Shown one piece after another: positions 25,970 to 35,326 of a DNA stretch of 64,000 nt (position 1 is the first letter of the stretch; every line of letters begins with the position of its first letter). The stretch is from positions 4,588,001-4,652,000 of the forward strand of contig NZ_CP159218.1 of NCBI RefSeq assembly GCF_040438885.1. The letters run 5' to 3'. Source of the stretch: Nakamurella sp. A5-74 (GTDB lineage Bacteria; Actinomycetota; Actinomycetes; Mycobacteriales; Nakamurellaceae). A program made the position numbers and the translations under genes. The notes beneath the pieces were generated by a model. That model worked only from the letters and a program-made list of their open reading frames with translations. It ran no database searches and was not told the origin of the DNA.

Positions 25970-27247
25970 TCAGGGGGTGACCGCGCCGCGCCGCCGGATC
26001 ACCAACAGCCGACCCACCAGGCCGACCACCATGACCGACGAACCGGCGACGATCGACGACCAGGGCAGCGTCGCCACCAGCACGCAGCACCCGACGAGCC
26101 CGAGGACGTGCAGCCCACGGGGCCAGCGTCGCTGGTCAGCCGGCTGGGTGAGGGCCGAGGCGTTGGCGATCGCGTAGTAGACGAGCACGCCGAAGGACGA
26201 GAAGCCGATGGCACCCCGCAGGTCGGCGGTCAGCACGATCGCCGAGACCACCACGGCCAGGGCCACCTCGGCGTGCTGCGGGACCAGGAACCGCGGGTGG
26301 ACGACGGCCAGCCACCCGGGAAGATCACCTTCGCGCGCCATCGCCAGGCTCGTCCGGCCGATCCCGGTGAGCAACGCCAGCAGAGCACCCAGACCGGCAG
26401 CGACGGCGCCGATCCGGACGACCCAGCCGAACCCACCGCCGCCGACAGCTCCGAGCGCTGCCGTCAACGGGGCATCGGCCGACGCCAGGCGCTCCGGGCC
26501 GGCCGCCAGCAGCGCGGCCCCGCCGACCACCAGGTAGACCACTACCGCGATCCCGAGCGCGATCGGGATCGCGCGGGGCAGGGTGCGCGCCGGATCACGG
26601 ACCTCCTCACCCATCGTGGCGATCCGTGCGTACCCGGCGAAGGCGAAGAACAACAGTCCGGCCGACTGCAGGATCCCGTGCACCCCGCCCGATCCCAGTG
26701 CGGACCACTCCTCCGGGCGCAGTGACGCGTCCCGGGAGCCGACCGCGATGACCAACACCACCGTCGCCAGCGCCGTCAGGGAGACGGTCACGAGCACCCG
26801 GGTCAGCGTCACCGTGCGGGTCACCCCGCGGCAGTTCAACGCGGCCAGGCCCAGCACGGCGAGCACCGCGACCGCCCGCTGCAGCCACCACGGCCCCGGG
26901 ACCGCATAGGCGGCGACGGTCAACGCCATCGCCGCACACGACGCGGTCTTGCCGATCACGAATCCCCAGCCGGCGGTGAAACCCCACCAGGACCCCAGTC
27001 GTTCCCGTCCGTAGACGTACGTGCCGCCCGAGACCGGGTACACCGCGGCGAGCTGCGCCGAGGCGGTGGCGTTGCAGAAGGCGATCACCGCGGCGATGAG
27101 CAGACCGACCAGCAGTCCCGTTCCCGCTGCCGCGGCCGCCGGGCCGAACACGGCGAACACACCGGCACCGATCATCGATCCGAGTCCGATGACGACAGCG
27201 TCACCGACCCCGAGCTTGCGATCCAGCGCCCCGCTCGACGCGCTCAT
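25970..27247 (-). CDS. APC family amino acid permease
   Basis: 425 residues with about 12 transmembrane helices. The first-helix substrate motif GLGSMIGAGVFAVFGPAAAAAG and the later YPVSGGTYVYGRERLG and FFAFAGYARIATMGEEVRDPART are typical of the amino acid-polyamine-cation superfamily. Substrate unknown. The ATG at 27247 (MSASSGALDRKLG) is chosen; the frame stays open far upstream but into the divergent gene. Divergent from the CoA transferase at 27458. Confidence 0.9.
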   Translation of the reverse strand: MSASSGALDRKLGVGDAVVIGLGSMIGAGVFAVFGPAAAAAGTGLLVGLLIAAVIAFCNATASAQLAAVYPVSGGTYVYGRERLGSWWGFTAGWGFVIGKTASCAAMALTVAAYAVPGPWWLQRAVAVLAVLGLAALNCRGVTRTVTLTRVLVTVSLTALATVVLVIAVGSRDASLRPEEWSALGSGGVHGILQSAGLLFFAFAGYARIATMGEEVRDPARTLPRAIPIALGIAVVVYLVVGGAALLAAGPERLASADAPLTAALGAVGGGGFGWVVRIGAVAAGLGALLALLTGIGRTSLAMAREGDLPGWLAVVHPRFLVPQHAEVALAVVVSAIVLTADLRGAIGFSSFGVLVYYAIANASALTQPADQRRWPRGLHVLGLVGCCVLVATLPWSSIVAGSSVMVVGLVGRLLVIRRRGAVTP

Positions 27248-27340
27248 CGCCCACCCGGTCCCGTGAGGAGCTCCCGGACGCCACCGGATACCGCTCGAGC
27301 CACTGTGTCTCCTGCGTGCGGTGGTGTCGGTCGGGTCGTG

Positions 27341-27402
27341 GATCCGGTACCGGCCGGATCGCGCCCCTAGCATGGACCTTCCGGCATGCACGGCGCATGC
27401 CG
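27341..27402. promoter_or_regulatory. Two palindromes between divergent permease and CoA transferase genes
   Basis: GATCCGG-TACCGG-CCGGATC (27341-27360) has perfect 7-base arms. CGGCATGC-ACGGC-GCATGCCG (27382-27402) has perfect 8-base arms and ends 55 bases before the CoA transferase ATG. They may be operators or a 5' leader hairpin; no regulator gene is adjacent. Confidence 0.35.
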
Positions 27403-27457
27403 ACTCCCAGGAGGACCCGGTGCGTCCGCTCCACCTGCCCGTCGTTCGGATCGCGTC

Positions 27458-28714
27458 ATGAGTTCCTCGCAGCCCGCTCCGCTCGTCGGCATCCGGGTCC
27501 TGGATCTCACCCAGGTCCTGGCCGGTCCGTGGGGCACCCAACTGCTGGCCGACCTGGGCGCGGACGTCATCAAGATCGAGCCTCCTGGTGGCGGCGACCA
27601 GGCCCGGCGCAGCTTCATCTCCGGGGCGGACACACAACTGGGCGCCGACAACGCCGCGTTCCGGGCGGTGAACCGGAACAAGCGCAGCGTGGTGATCGAT
27701 CTGCGTTCCGAGGCCGGCCGCGCGGTGCTGCACCGGATGGCGCTCGGGGCGGACGTCGTCATCGAGAACTTCCGGCCCGGGGTGGCCGAGCGGCTCGGCA
27801 TCGACGCCGCCACCCTGCACTGCATCGACCCGCGACTGATCGTGGTGTCGCTGTCCGGTTTCGGGACACCCGACCATGGCGCCGACGACTCCGATCTGGC
27901 CAGCCGGCCCGGCTTCGACCTGATCGCCCAGGCCATGAGCGGCCTGATGAGCGTCACCGGGACCACCGGCGGCGACCCGGTGAAGGTCGGGGTGCCGATC
28001 ACCGATCTGACGTCGGGAATGTTCGGCGTGATCGGGCTGCTGGCGGCCCTGCGCAACCGCGACCTCACCGGCCGGGGCGATCACGTGCGGACCAGCCTCT
28101 ACCAGGCGGGGCTCGCGATGCTGGTCTGGGAATCAGCCGCCTACTGGTCCACCGGTGAGGAGCCGGTGCCGACGGGTTCGGGGCATCGACTGCTGTCCCC
28201 GTACGAGGCGCTGCGCACTCGGGACAACTGGCTGGTGGTGGCGGCGAACAACGACAAGCTGTGGCGGATCCTGCTGCAGGTGCTCGATCTGGCACCCCTC
28301 GCCGGCGACCCCCGGTTCGCCACGAACGCCGATCGGCTCGCCCACCGCTCGGAGTTGGCGCACGCGCTCGAAGCACGACTGATCACCGCCGACACCGCGC
28401 ACTGGACGGCGGCGCTGATCTCTGCCGGGGTACCGGCTGCCCCGGTACGAACGGTCGGCGAGGCGTTGGCCGATCCGCACACCCTGGCGCTGCAGATGGT
28501 CGGCGCCGTCGACCATCCGCTGATCGGCACCCAGCGGGTGCTGGGGGTGCCGTTCCGCTCGTCCGCCGAGTCCCGCTGGCCGGGGACCGCCGCCCCGGCC
28601 ATCGGTGCACACACGCGGGAGGTACTCCTGGACAGCGGTCTCGCAGACGTCGAGATCGATGGCCTGGTCGCGGACGGGGTTGTCGAGGAGGGCCTCGTCA
28701 TCACGGAGACGTGA
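27458..28714 (+). CDS. Class III CoA transferase (CaiB/BaiF family)
   Basis: 418 residues. It transfers CoA between carboxylic acids through an aspartyl-CoA thioester. Recognisable are VLDLTQVLAGPWGTQLLADLGADVIKIEPP at the N-terminus, NRNKRSVVIDLRS, IENFRPGVAERLGID and RPGFDLIAQAMSGLMSVTG with the likely catalytic Asp. The C-terminal half has ALRTRDNWLVVAANND and the PAAPVRTVGEALADP segment. The substrate cannot be deduced. The ATG at 27458 gives the normal family N-terminus; an ATG at 27386 would add 24 low-complexity residues. Confidence 0.93.
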   Translation: MSSSQPAPLVGIRVLDLTQVLAGPWGTQLLADLGADVIKIEPPGGGDQARRSFISGADTQLGADNAAFRAVNRNKRSVVIDLRSEAGRAVLHRMALGADVVIENFRPGVAERLGIDAATLHCIDPRLIVVSLSGFGTPDHGADDSDLASRPGFDLIAQAMSGLMSVTGTTGGDPVKVGVPITDLTSGMFGVIGLLAALRNRDLTGRGDHVRTSLYQAGLAMLVWESAAYWSTGEEPVPTGSGHRLLSPYEALRTRDNWLVVAANNDKLWRILLQVLDLAPLAGDPRFATNADRLAHRSELAHALEARLITADTAHWTAALISAGVPAAPVRTVGEALADPHTLALQMVGAVDHPLIGTQRVLGVPFRSSAESRWPGTAAPAIGAHTREVLLDSGLADVEIDGLVADGVVEEGLVITET

Positions 28715-28790
28715 CCTCGAGCGGCTCGCTCAGGACGTGCACGGTGGTACCGCTGGCCGAACCGTCGAACGCTGGCGAAGCTGACTCCAC

Positions 28791-28850
28791 CGCTGGCCGA
28801 ACCGGTGAAGGCTGGCGACATTTCGCCAGCCTTCACCGGTTTCGCCAGCG
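28791..28850. terminator. Long hairpin between convergent genes
   Basis: Twenty-eight-base arms (28791-28818 and 28823-28850) pair with one mismatch and one G-T, around a CATT loop; the inner 19 pairs are perfect. There is no T-run, but placement between the convergent CoA transferase and glycerophosphodiesterase genes suits a bidirectional terminator. The left arm is also partly duplicated at 28751-28780. Confidence 0.7.
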
Positions 28851-28918
28851 TCGGGACGGGTGCGACAGGGAAAGCGGCAGCGGATCTCCTACGCGATCCT
28901 GTCCGGCCGGGAGGCGGC

Positions 28919-30730
28919 TCAGGCGTTGCGGTCCAGGAAGATCTTGAGGCCGTGCAGGTCGTCGGTGTTGAGGTAGTCGACCCCGGCCGCCCGCAATTCC
29001 GTCCACAGCGCCGCGCGGGCAGCGCCGGGGAGGTCGGGCGTGTTCCAGAACCGGACCCGGTACCCGGCTCGGTGCGCCTGCGTCACCAGGGACAGCAGCT
29101 TCGCCTTCTCGGCGGCCGGGAAGGCACCCTGACCCGTCCAGCTGAAGTTGTTCGCCCAGTTGTCGCTGACCAGCGGCATGAACGACTTGGGCAGGCCCGA
29201 GCCCAGATCGGCGAGTCGACCGTCGTAGCCGGCGAAGCGGATGCGCTGCTGCTGCATGAGCTCGAGCGGGCGGTTGCCGCTGACCACGGCCTGCACCGCG
29301 CCGGGGACGGTGTGCCGACCCACTGTCGCTGCAAAGACCAGCGGATACCGCCGCAACGCCTTCTCGATCGCGAGGTAGGTGCTGGGGCCGTCGCTCTTGA
29401 TGTCGATCAGCAGCTGCAGCTGGGCACGGGATCCGGCGTACACCCGACCGTGGTTCGTCAACACCTGCCGCGCGAGCGGCTCCAGGTAGAGCGACTCCAA
29501 CGTGCGTCCCGGTCGGGTGTCGGCCAGATCATGACCCACCCGTAGCTCACCGTCGATGAGGTACACGTCGGCCTCGACACTGCCGAATCCGCGTGCCAGT
29601 GCGTCCTGCAGCGGACGCAGGTGCTCGTAGTCGTTGTGCGCGTGGGCATTCGGGATGACGGTGACGGCGGGCGCACGGTGACCCGTCGGCAGCCGGAAAC
29701 CGCGGGAGGCGGCCACAGTGCGCAGGATGTCGGGACGGTCGGTGATGATCCCGTCGACGCCCTTGTCGATCAACGAGTCCATCGTCGCGGGATCGTCGAC
29801 GGTCCAGGGGATCACCTGCTGCCCAGCGGCATGGGCCTCGGCGACCATCTCCTGCGTGACGTACGGCCGGTAGTCGGCGTCGCCGACCTTCCCGTTCTGC
29901 GGGAACCCGTGCACCGGGGAGATCGCGTCGGCGCCGAAGGACTTCGTGGCCGCCACCAGGCTGCCGCCGAAGTCGTCGATGTCGATGCCGCCGAGCCACG
30001 GCGATCTTCCGGGCTGCCCCGTCTGCAGGAAGTCGAAGTTGGTCAGCGCGACGATCGGCAGCTGCGGGTAGACCTTGCGCATCAACATGAGTGCGCCCCA
30101 GTCGAAACTCTGGATCGTCACCTGACGGGCCAGACCGGAGGCCCGGATGGCCGCGGCGTCGACGGCGACGAACTGCTCGCGCGGGGCGGTCTCGGTGGGC
30201 GCGCCTGCCTCTACCTTGGTCTCGATGTTCAACTTCACGTCGTGGGCCCGGTACCGCTTGACGAGGTCGAAGACCTCCTTCAGCTCCGGCATCCGCGAGC
30301 CTGGATCGGCCTGCTGGCCGGGGAAGGCGGCCAGGGTCTTGGAACCGCAGTCGAGCTGGCGCACCTGGTCGAAGGTGAGCGTGTTGATGTACTTGCCCAC
30401 GTAGGGGTAGTCGGGGTCGCCCGGCGTGTACGGCGCGGTGTCGACGCACTTGTCGCCCGAGATCTTCCGGTCGTGGGTGACGACCGCGCGGCCGTCCGTC
30501 GTGATCTGGGTGTCGAGCTCGAGCGTCGTCACGCCGATTTCCAGGGCCTTCGAGAACGATGCGATCGTGCTCTCGACGGTGAGGCCGAGACCGCCGCGGT
30601 GGGCCTGGATGTCGAACGTCTTCGCCGGATGCGGACGGTGCTCGGTGACTGCCGGAGCTGCCAGGGCCGGCGTCACCACGAGGGTGGACGTCACGGCGAC
30701 GGCGAGCAACAGGGACGGGAACGCGCGCAT
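28919..30730 (-). CDS. Secreted glycerophosphodiester phosphodiesterase with a second PLC-like domain
   Basis: 603 residues. Signal peptide with cleavage near ALA/AP at residue 25. The first domain (about 38-355) is a GDPD TIM barrel with catalytic residues in FDIQAHRGG, TTLELDTQ and THD, and ends DGIITDRPDILR. A second barrel-like domain (about 370-600) starts NAHAHNDYEHLRPLQDALARG, with EADVYLIDG and GHDLADTRPGRTLESLYLEP, resembling secreted PI-PLC-like or AIM6-like proteins. GDPDs hydrolyse glycerophosphodiesters, including teichoic-acid or lipid head groups, outside the cell. ATG at 30730 follows GGAGGAAAG. The two-barrel fusion is unusual. Confidence 0.9.
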   Translation of the reverse strand: MRAFPSLLLAVAVTSTLVVTPALAAPAVTEHRPHPAKTFDIQAHRGGLGLTVESTIASFSKALEIGVTTLELDTQITTDGRAVVTHDRKISGDKCVDTAPYTPGDPDYPYVGKYINTLTFDQVRQLDCGSKTLAAFPGQQADPGSRMPELKEVFDLVKRYRAHDVKLNIETKVEAGAPTETAPREQFVAVDAAAIRASGLARQVTIQSFDWGALMLMRKVYPQLPIVALTNFDFLQTGQPGRSPWLGGIDIDDFGGSLVAATKSFGADAISPVHGFPQNGKVGDADYRPYVTQEMVAEAHAAGQQVIPWTVDDPATMDSLIDKGVDGIITDRPDILRTVAASRGFRLPTGHRAPAVTVIPNAHAHNDYEHLRPLQDALARGFGSVEADVYLIDGELRVGHDLADTRPGRTLESLYLEPLARQVLTNHGRVYAGSRAQLQLLIDIKSDGPSTYLAIEKALRRYPLVFAATVGRHTVPGAVQAVVSGNRPLELMQQQRIRFAGYDGRLADLGSGLPKSFMPLVSDNWANNFSWTGQGAFPAAEKAKLLSLVTQAHRAGYRVRFWNTPDLPGAARAALWTELRAAGVDYLNTDDLHGLKIFLDRNA

Positions 30731-30967
30731 GGCTTTCCTCCGGTGGTGGGCTTGGCTCAGGAGGATGTTTCCGCATCCCGGCCACCACCGCCTGACGCCC
30801 GGGTGAACGGTCGGGGCCGCGGGGTCGACATCGGCCCCCGGTCTCGGCTTTCGGACGTCACCGGCCGGCGCGGCCGGCGCCGTGCGGCACTGCCCACCGG
30901 GTCCTGCGACCCACCGGGTCGGCCGCATGCGGACCACGCTCGAGCTGATCCGAGCCGGCATCCCCGC
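30731..30967. other. Intergenic region upstream of the phosphodiesterase gene
   Basis: 237 bases. CGGTGGTGG (30740-30748) and CCACCACCG (30782-30790) form a perfect 9-base inverted pair just before the start codon and could sequester or stabilise the leader. No gene recognised. Confidence 0.35.
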
Positions 30968-31696
30968 CTAGATGTGGATCCGCTGCCAGGACGCGATCGT
31001 CGACACGTCGCCGTCCTGCACGACATCAGCGGGCCGGTTCCACACCCACAGGTAGAGCGCCGAGGACGTACCCGTGACGGTGGCCGTCGCCGCGGAGGTG
31101 TCGTCGGTCCTGGCCGCGCGCGTCGTCCCGTCCCCGAACGTGATCAGCCAGGACGGTCCGTCGGTACACCGGAGCGCGAGAACGCCGGGGTCCGCCGACG
31201 CGAACTGGGGTTCGCGGGCGAAACCGTCGACCAGTTCAGCGATCCCGTCCTGGGCGAACGCCGGATCGAACGCCTCGACACCGGGAGCGCCGAGCGCCGC
31301 CTGGACGTCAGCGCGATGGATGGCGGTCTCGTGTGCCTGCCTGCGTGCCCAGAAGTGTCGGGGATTCGGGGACCGCATCAGGGTGAACGCGGCGAGGTCG
31401 TCGTCCGCGTCCCGCAGCGTGACGACCAGCATCGAGTGAACGGCCACCAGCCAGCCGCTCAGATCCTGGTCGTCCATCACCTCGTGGAAGGCCTTGCTGC
31501 CGCCGGTCTCGTTGGTCGCCAGACCCCGGACGAGGATGTCGGTCGCCCACCGGTGCACTGCGCCGAGATGCCGGACGACGGTCCGCAGATCCCAGTCGGT
31601 CCCGGGGACGGCCGCGCTCCAGTCCGCAGCGGCGAGGCCGGCGACCAGGCGCCGGCCCTCGGACTCGAGCTGGTCGATCAGGCGGGCGACATCCAT
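30968..31696 (-). CDS. Maleylpyruvate isomerase family mycothiol-dependent enzyme (MDMPI/DinB fold)
   Basis: 242 residues. The N-terminal four-helix bundle (about 1-150) carries probable metal ligands in VVRHLGAVHRW and AHETAIHRADVQ. The C-terminal MDMPI-C domain (about 160-240) includes CTDGPSWLITFGDG and LYLWVWNRPAD. Such enzymes use mycothiol in thiol transfer or isomerisation; the reaction of this member is unknown. ATG at 31696 (MDVARL) is preferred; GTG 31711 is possible. It precedes the phosphodiesterase on the same strand with a 237-base gap, so a separate transcript is likely. Confidence 0.88.
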   Translation of the reverse strand: MDVARLIDQLESEGRRLVAGLAAADWSAAVPGTDWDLRTVVRHLGAVHRWATDILVRGLATNETGGSKAFHEVMDDQDLSGWLVAVHSMLVVTLRDADDDLAAFTLMRSPNPRHFWARRQAHETAIHRADVQAALGAPGVEAFDPAFAQDGIAELVDGFAREPQFASADPGVLALRCTDGPSWLITFGDGTTRAARTDDTSAATATVTGTSSALYLWVWNRPADVVQDGDVSTIASWQRIHI

Positions 31697-31861
31697 ACAC
31701 AGGATCGTCACATCCGGACCGCTTCACTGCGACCTCCCGGTGCTCCCGGCCGGGCTCCGGCTTCTGCGAGCGCCGGACCGCACCGAGAACGCGGCCTCCC
31801 GTCCACCCGGCGGCCACCCCGCCGTCCGGCAGGTGTCGGCGGACGCCCGTACGGTGCTCGC

Positions 31862-34312
31862 ATGTCGAGACTCCGTCGTGCCCTGCTCACCGTGGTCGTC
31901 GGCACACTGCTCGTGCCCACCGGCGCAGGGGCGGCCGCCCCCGCGTCGGCGGCGGCCCGCCCTTCTCCCCCGCCGTCGGCGGCACTGGTCCGGGATCCGG
32001 CCGCGTATGTGGACCCGCTGATCGGCTCGGCCAACGGCGGCAACACCTATCCGGGTGCCGTCCGTCCGTTCGGGATGCTGTCGTGGAGCCCGACCACCAC
32101 CCGCGGCGACCAGACCGACACCGGAGCGGCCAACGGCTACGCCTACGACGCCGCCCGGGTCCGCGGCTTCGCCCTGACCCATGTCAACGGTGCCGGCTGC
32201 AGTCCGGGCGCGGCGGGTGACATCCCCGTCATGCCGTTCGTCGGCGACGTCGCCAGCTCCCCGACGGCCGACACCACCGATGCCGTCTACGCCTCCGACT
32301 TCAGTCACGAGGACGAGGCCGCCACCCCGGGCCGCTACCGCGTCGGCCTGGCCAACGGCGCCACCGCCGACCTGAGCGCGACCACCCGCGCCGGCATCGG
32401 CCGGTTCACCTTCCCGAAGAACAAGCCGTCGTCGCTGCTGTTCCGGGTGTCCAACTCGCTGAACGGCAGCGAGGATGCCGACGTCACCATCGACCCGCAG
32501 CGCCGCACGGTCACCGGATCGGTGCTCACCGGCGCCTTCTGCGGGCGCCGCGCCAACGGCGGCGACAACAACCGCACCACCTACTACCGGCTGTACTTCA
32601 CCGCGCACTTCGACCGGTCGTTCGCCGCGGTAGGCACCTGGAAGAACGACACGCTCAACGCCGGTAGCAAGCACACCAGCGGCGGCGAGGGCTACCTGAC
32701 CGGTGACGCCCGCCGCGGCCGCGGATCGGGCGGCTACGTCTCCTTCGACACCCGTCGCGACCGGGACGTCACCGTGAAGGTCGGCATCTCCTACGTCAGC
32801 GCGGCCGGCGCCGAGCAGAACCTGGCCTCCGAGATCCGCCGCAGCGACACCGTCGAGCGGGTGGCCGCCGACGCCCGCCGCGACTGGTCGGACCAGTTGC
32901 GCAGCATCGAGATCGGCGGCGGCAGCGACGCCCAGCGCACCACCTTCTACACCGCGCTGTACCACTCGTTGCTGCAGCCGAACATCACCAGCGACACCGA
33001 CGGCCGGTACCTGGGGAGCGACCGGCGGGTGCACCGCATCGCACGCGGTCAGCGGGCCCAGTACGGCAACTTCTCCGGCTGGGACCAGTATCGCGCCCAG
33101 ACCCAACTGCTGGCATTGCTGGAACCCCGGGTGGCCGGCGACTTCGCCCAGTCGCTCTACAACCTGGCTCGGCAGAACGGCGGTGTGTGGGACCGCTGGG
33201 TGCACATCAACGGACCCACCCATGTGATGACGGGCGATCCGTCCGCACCGACGCTGGCCGGTTTCCACGCTCTTGGGGTGCGGAACTTCGACGTCCGTGG
33301 TGCGTTCGACTCGTTGGTCCGCCAGGCCACCGTCCCGCATCCCGACGGGTTGTCGGACGCCGGCTGTCCTGGTCAGTGCGAGGGCCAGCGTCCGAACCTG
33401 GCGAAGTACCTGGAGCTCGGGTACGCCCCGCAGGACGAGTGCCATTGCTGGGGCGGAGCGGCGGAGACCCTCGAGGACTCGGCGGCCGACTTCGGCCTCG
33501 CCGACTGGGCCCGCCGGATGGGCCGCACCGCCGAGTACCGGGCGTTGATGCCGCGAGCCTCGTGGTGGCGCAACACCTTCGACCCGGCGGCCGGGGGCAT
33601 CGGGTACCAGCGGGCCCGCAACGCCGACGGCAGGTGGGTGACGCCGTTCGCCGCGAACTCGGATGTCGGGTTCGCCCAGGGCACCAGCGCCACGTACACC
33701 TGGATGGTGCAGCACGACGTGTCGGGGCTGGCGGCCGCCATGGGCGGGGACGCCGTCGCGGTGCGCCGGTTGGACGACTTCTTCCACCGGCCGGACGGCA
33801 GCTGGGCGACCGGCGGCGACCCACTGCGCTACGACCCGACCAACGAACCGGGCATCCACACCCCATGGCTGTACAACGCGCTCGGCACCCCGTGGAAGAC
33901 CCAGGAAACCGTTCGGGCGATGGCCACCGGTGTCTACGGCACCGGACCGGCTGGGCTGCCGGGCAACGACGATCTCGGCACCATGTCGGCGTGGTACCTG
34001 TTCGCCGCGCTCGGGATGTATCCCCAGAGTCCCAGCCGCGCCGAGATGCTGCTGGCCGCACCGATGTTCCCGATCGCGCGGATCCATCGCGACGGTGGAC
34101 CGACGATCGAGGTCCGTGCGCCCGAGGCATCCGCGACGAACCTGTACGTGCAGGGTGTCCGGGTCGATGGTCGGCCGACGACGCGCTCCTGGTTGCCGGC
34201 ATCGGTGATGCTGCGCGGCGGACGGGTCGAGTTCAAGCTCGGATCCACGCCGAACACCGCGTGGGGCACCGGATCCGGCGACCGGCCGGTGGACAGGGTG
34301 ACCACGGGCTGA
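31862..34312 (+). CDS. Secreted GH92 alpha-mannosidase
   Basis: 816 residues. Signal peptide of about 30 residues, then the GH92 N-terminal beta-sandwich starting YVDPLIGSANGGNTYPGAVRPFGM, and a C-terminal (alpha/alpha)6 barrel with GWDQYRAQTQLLALLEPRVA, GGAAETLEDSAADFG and the signature PGNDDLGTMSAWYLFAALGMYP, whose acidic residues bind calcium and activate water. GH92 enzymes are calcium-dependent exo-alpha-mannosidases acting on mannans or N-glycans. No carbohydrate-binding module or anchor is seen. Divergent from the MDMPI-like gene; it could act on mannosylated wall glycans or external mannans. Confidence 0.95.
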   Translation: MSRLRRALLTVVVGTLLVPTGAGAAAPASAAARPSPPPSAALVRDPAAYVDPLIGSANGGNTYPGAVRPFGMLSWSPTTTRGDQTDTGAANGYAYDAARVRGFALTHVNGAGCSPGAAGDIPVMPFVGDVASSPTADTTDAVYASDFSHEDEAATPGRYRVGLANGATADLSATTRAGIGRFTFPKNKPSSLLFRVSNSLNGSEDADVTIDPQRRTVTGSVLTGAFCGRRANGGDNNRTTYYRLYFTAHFDRSFAAVGTWKNDTLNAGSKHTSGGEGYLTGDARRGRGSGGYVSFDTRRDRDVTVKVGISYVSAAGAEQNLASEIRRSDTVERVAADARRDWSDQLRSIEIGGGSDAQRTTFYTALYHSLLQPNITSDTDGRYLGSDRRVHRIARGQRAQYGNFSGWDQYRAQTQLLALLEPRVAGDFAQSLYNLARQNGGVWDRWVHINGPTHVMTGDPSAPTLAGFHALGVRNFDVRGAFDSLVRQATVPHPDGLSDAGCPGQCEGQRPNLAKYLELGYAPQDECHCWGGAAETLEDSAADFGLADWARRMGRTAEYRALMPRASWWRNTFDPAAGGIGYQRARNADGRWVTPFAANSDVGFAQGTSATYTWMVQHDVSGLAAAMGGDAVAVRRLDDFFHRPDGSWATGGDPLRYDPTNEPGIHTPWLYNALGTPWKTQETVRAMATGVYGTGPAGLPGNDDLGTMSAWYLFAALGMYPQSPSRAEMLLAAPMFPIARIHRDGGPTIEVRAPEASATNLYVQGVRVDGRPTTRSWLPASVMLRGGRVEFKLGSTPNTAWGTGSGDRPVDRVTTG

Positions 34313-34445
34313 GTCGCGGCAGGACCGCTGCTCAGCGGATGCGCTGCACGCTCGCCCCGGACCGGCTGGTCGGAGCTGTGGACCGCACCGTCGTCGCATG
34401 AGCAGGGTGGCCACCGAGAGCGCTCGTACCGCTCGCGGCCGCGCG

Positions 34446-35270
34446 TCAGCGCAGCCCGGCGGTGTGGTCAGGGACCGCCCGGAACTGCGCGCGCGGCGGG
34501 CGACGGTAGTGCGCCGCCGCCGGCCGCTCCGGCACTTCGATGCTGTCGGGCGCGATCCGGTCGTAGTCCACGCTCGAGAGCAGGTGCGCGATGACATTCA
34601 CCCGAGAGCGCTTCTTGTCCTCGCTCTCCACCGTGAACCAGGGAACATCCGGCAGATCGGTGCGCGCGAACATCTCGTCCTTCGCCCGGGAGTAGTCCTC
34701 CCACCGGTTGATCGACTCGAGATCCATCGGTGACAGCTTCCACCGCCTCACGGGGTCCGCCGCCCGTGAGCGGAAGCGAGCTTCCTGTTCGCGGTCGGAG
34801 ACGGAGAACCAGTACTTGCGCAGCAGGATCCCGTCCCCGACGAGCAGTCGCTCGAAGACCGGCGCCTGCTGCAGGAAGCGCTCGTACTCGGCGTCGGTGC
34901 AGAAGCCCATCACGCGCTCGACGCCCGCCCGGTTGTACCAGGACCGGTCGAACAGCACGATCTCGCCCGCTGACGGCAGGTGTGCGACGTAGCGCTGGAA
35001 GTACCACTGCGACCGTTCGCGCTCGGTCGGCGACGGCAGGGCGACCACCCGACACACGCGCGGGTTCAGGTGCTCGGTGATCCTCTTGATCGCCGAGCCC
35101 TTGCCGGCCGCGTCCCGGCCTTCGAACAGCACCACCAGTCGCCCACCGGTGCGCTGGATCCACTGCTGCATCGTGACCAGTTCCGTCTGGAGCCGGTGGA
35201 GCTCGCGCTCGTACACCTTCTTGTCGTACGAAGCCGACTTCACAGAGATTTTTCGATGCTCATTCGACAT
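34446..35270 (-). CDS. ppk2: Polyphosphate kinase 2
   Basis: 274 residues, single PPK2 domain. Walker A FEGRDAAGKGSAIKR is at about 49-63, Walker B IVLFDRSWYNRAGVERVMGF near 105-125, and a lid region is rich in Arg (EARFRSRAADPVRRWKLSPMD). The enzyme uses polyphosphate to phosphorylate nucleoside diphosphates. One-domain proteins of this length are usually class I (NDP to NTP). The start ATG 35270 gives MSNEHRK. It follows the ABC-F gene's direction with a 56-base gap (ABC-F stop is downstream). Confidence 0.94.
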   Translation of the reverse strand: MSNEHRKISVKSASYDKKVYERELHRLQTELVTMQQWIQRTGGRLVVLFEGRDAAGKGSAIKRITEHLNPRVCRVVALPSPTERERSQWYFQRYVAHLPSAGEIVLFDRSWYNRAGVERVMGFCTDAEYERFLQQAPVFERLLVGDGILLRKYWFSVSDREQEARFRSRAADPVRRWKLSPMDLESINRWEDYSRAKDEMFARTDLPDVPWFTVESEDKKRSRVNVIAHLLSSVDYDRIAPDSIEVPERPAAAHYRRPPRAQFRAVPDHTAGLR

Positions 35271-35326
35271 CAGAACCCCTGCCGTCGTCGGATGAGCGCC
35301 AGACTAGACCCCGGCGGGACGCCCGC

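Noticed and set aside
29621-31861. Very long open frame on the plus strand running into the GH92 gene
   Set aside because: It is antisense to the phosphodiesterase and MDMPI-like genes, has the composition of a shadow frame and no start signal; only the part from 31862 is a gene.
31724-34597. 957-codon minus-strand open frame opposite GH92
   Set aside because: High-GC shadow of a clearly identified enzyme gene; no recognisable domain or hydrophobic core.
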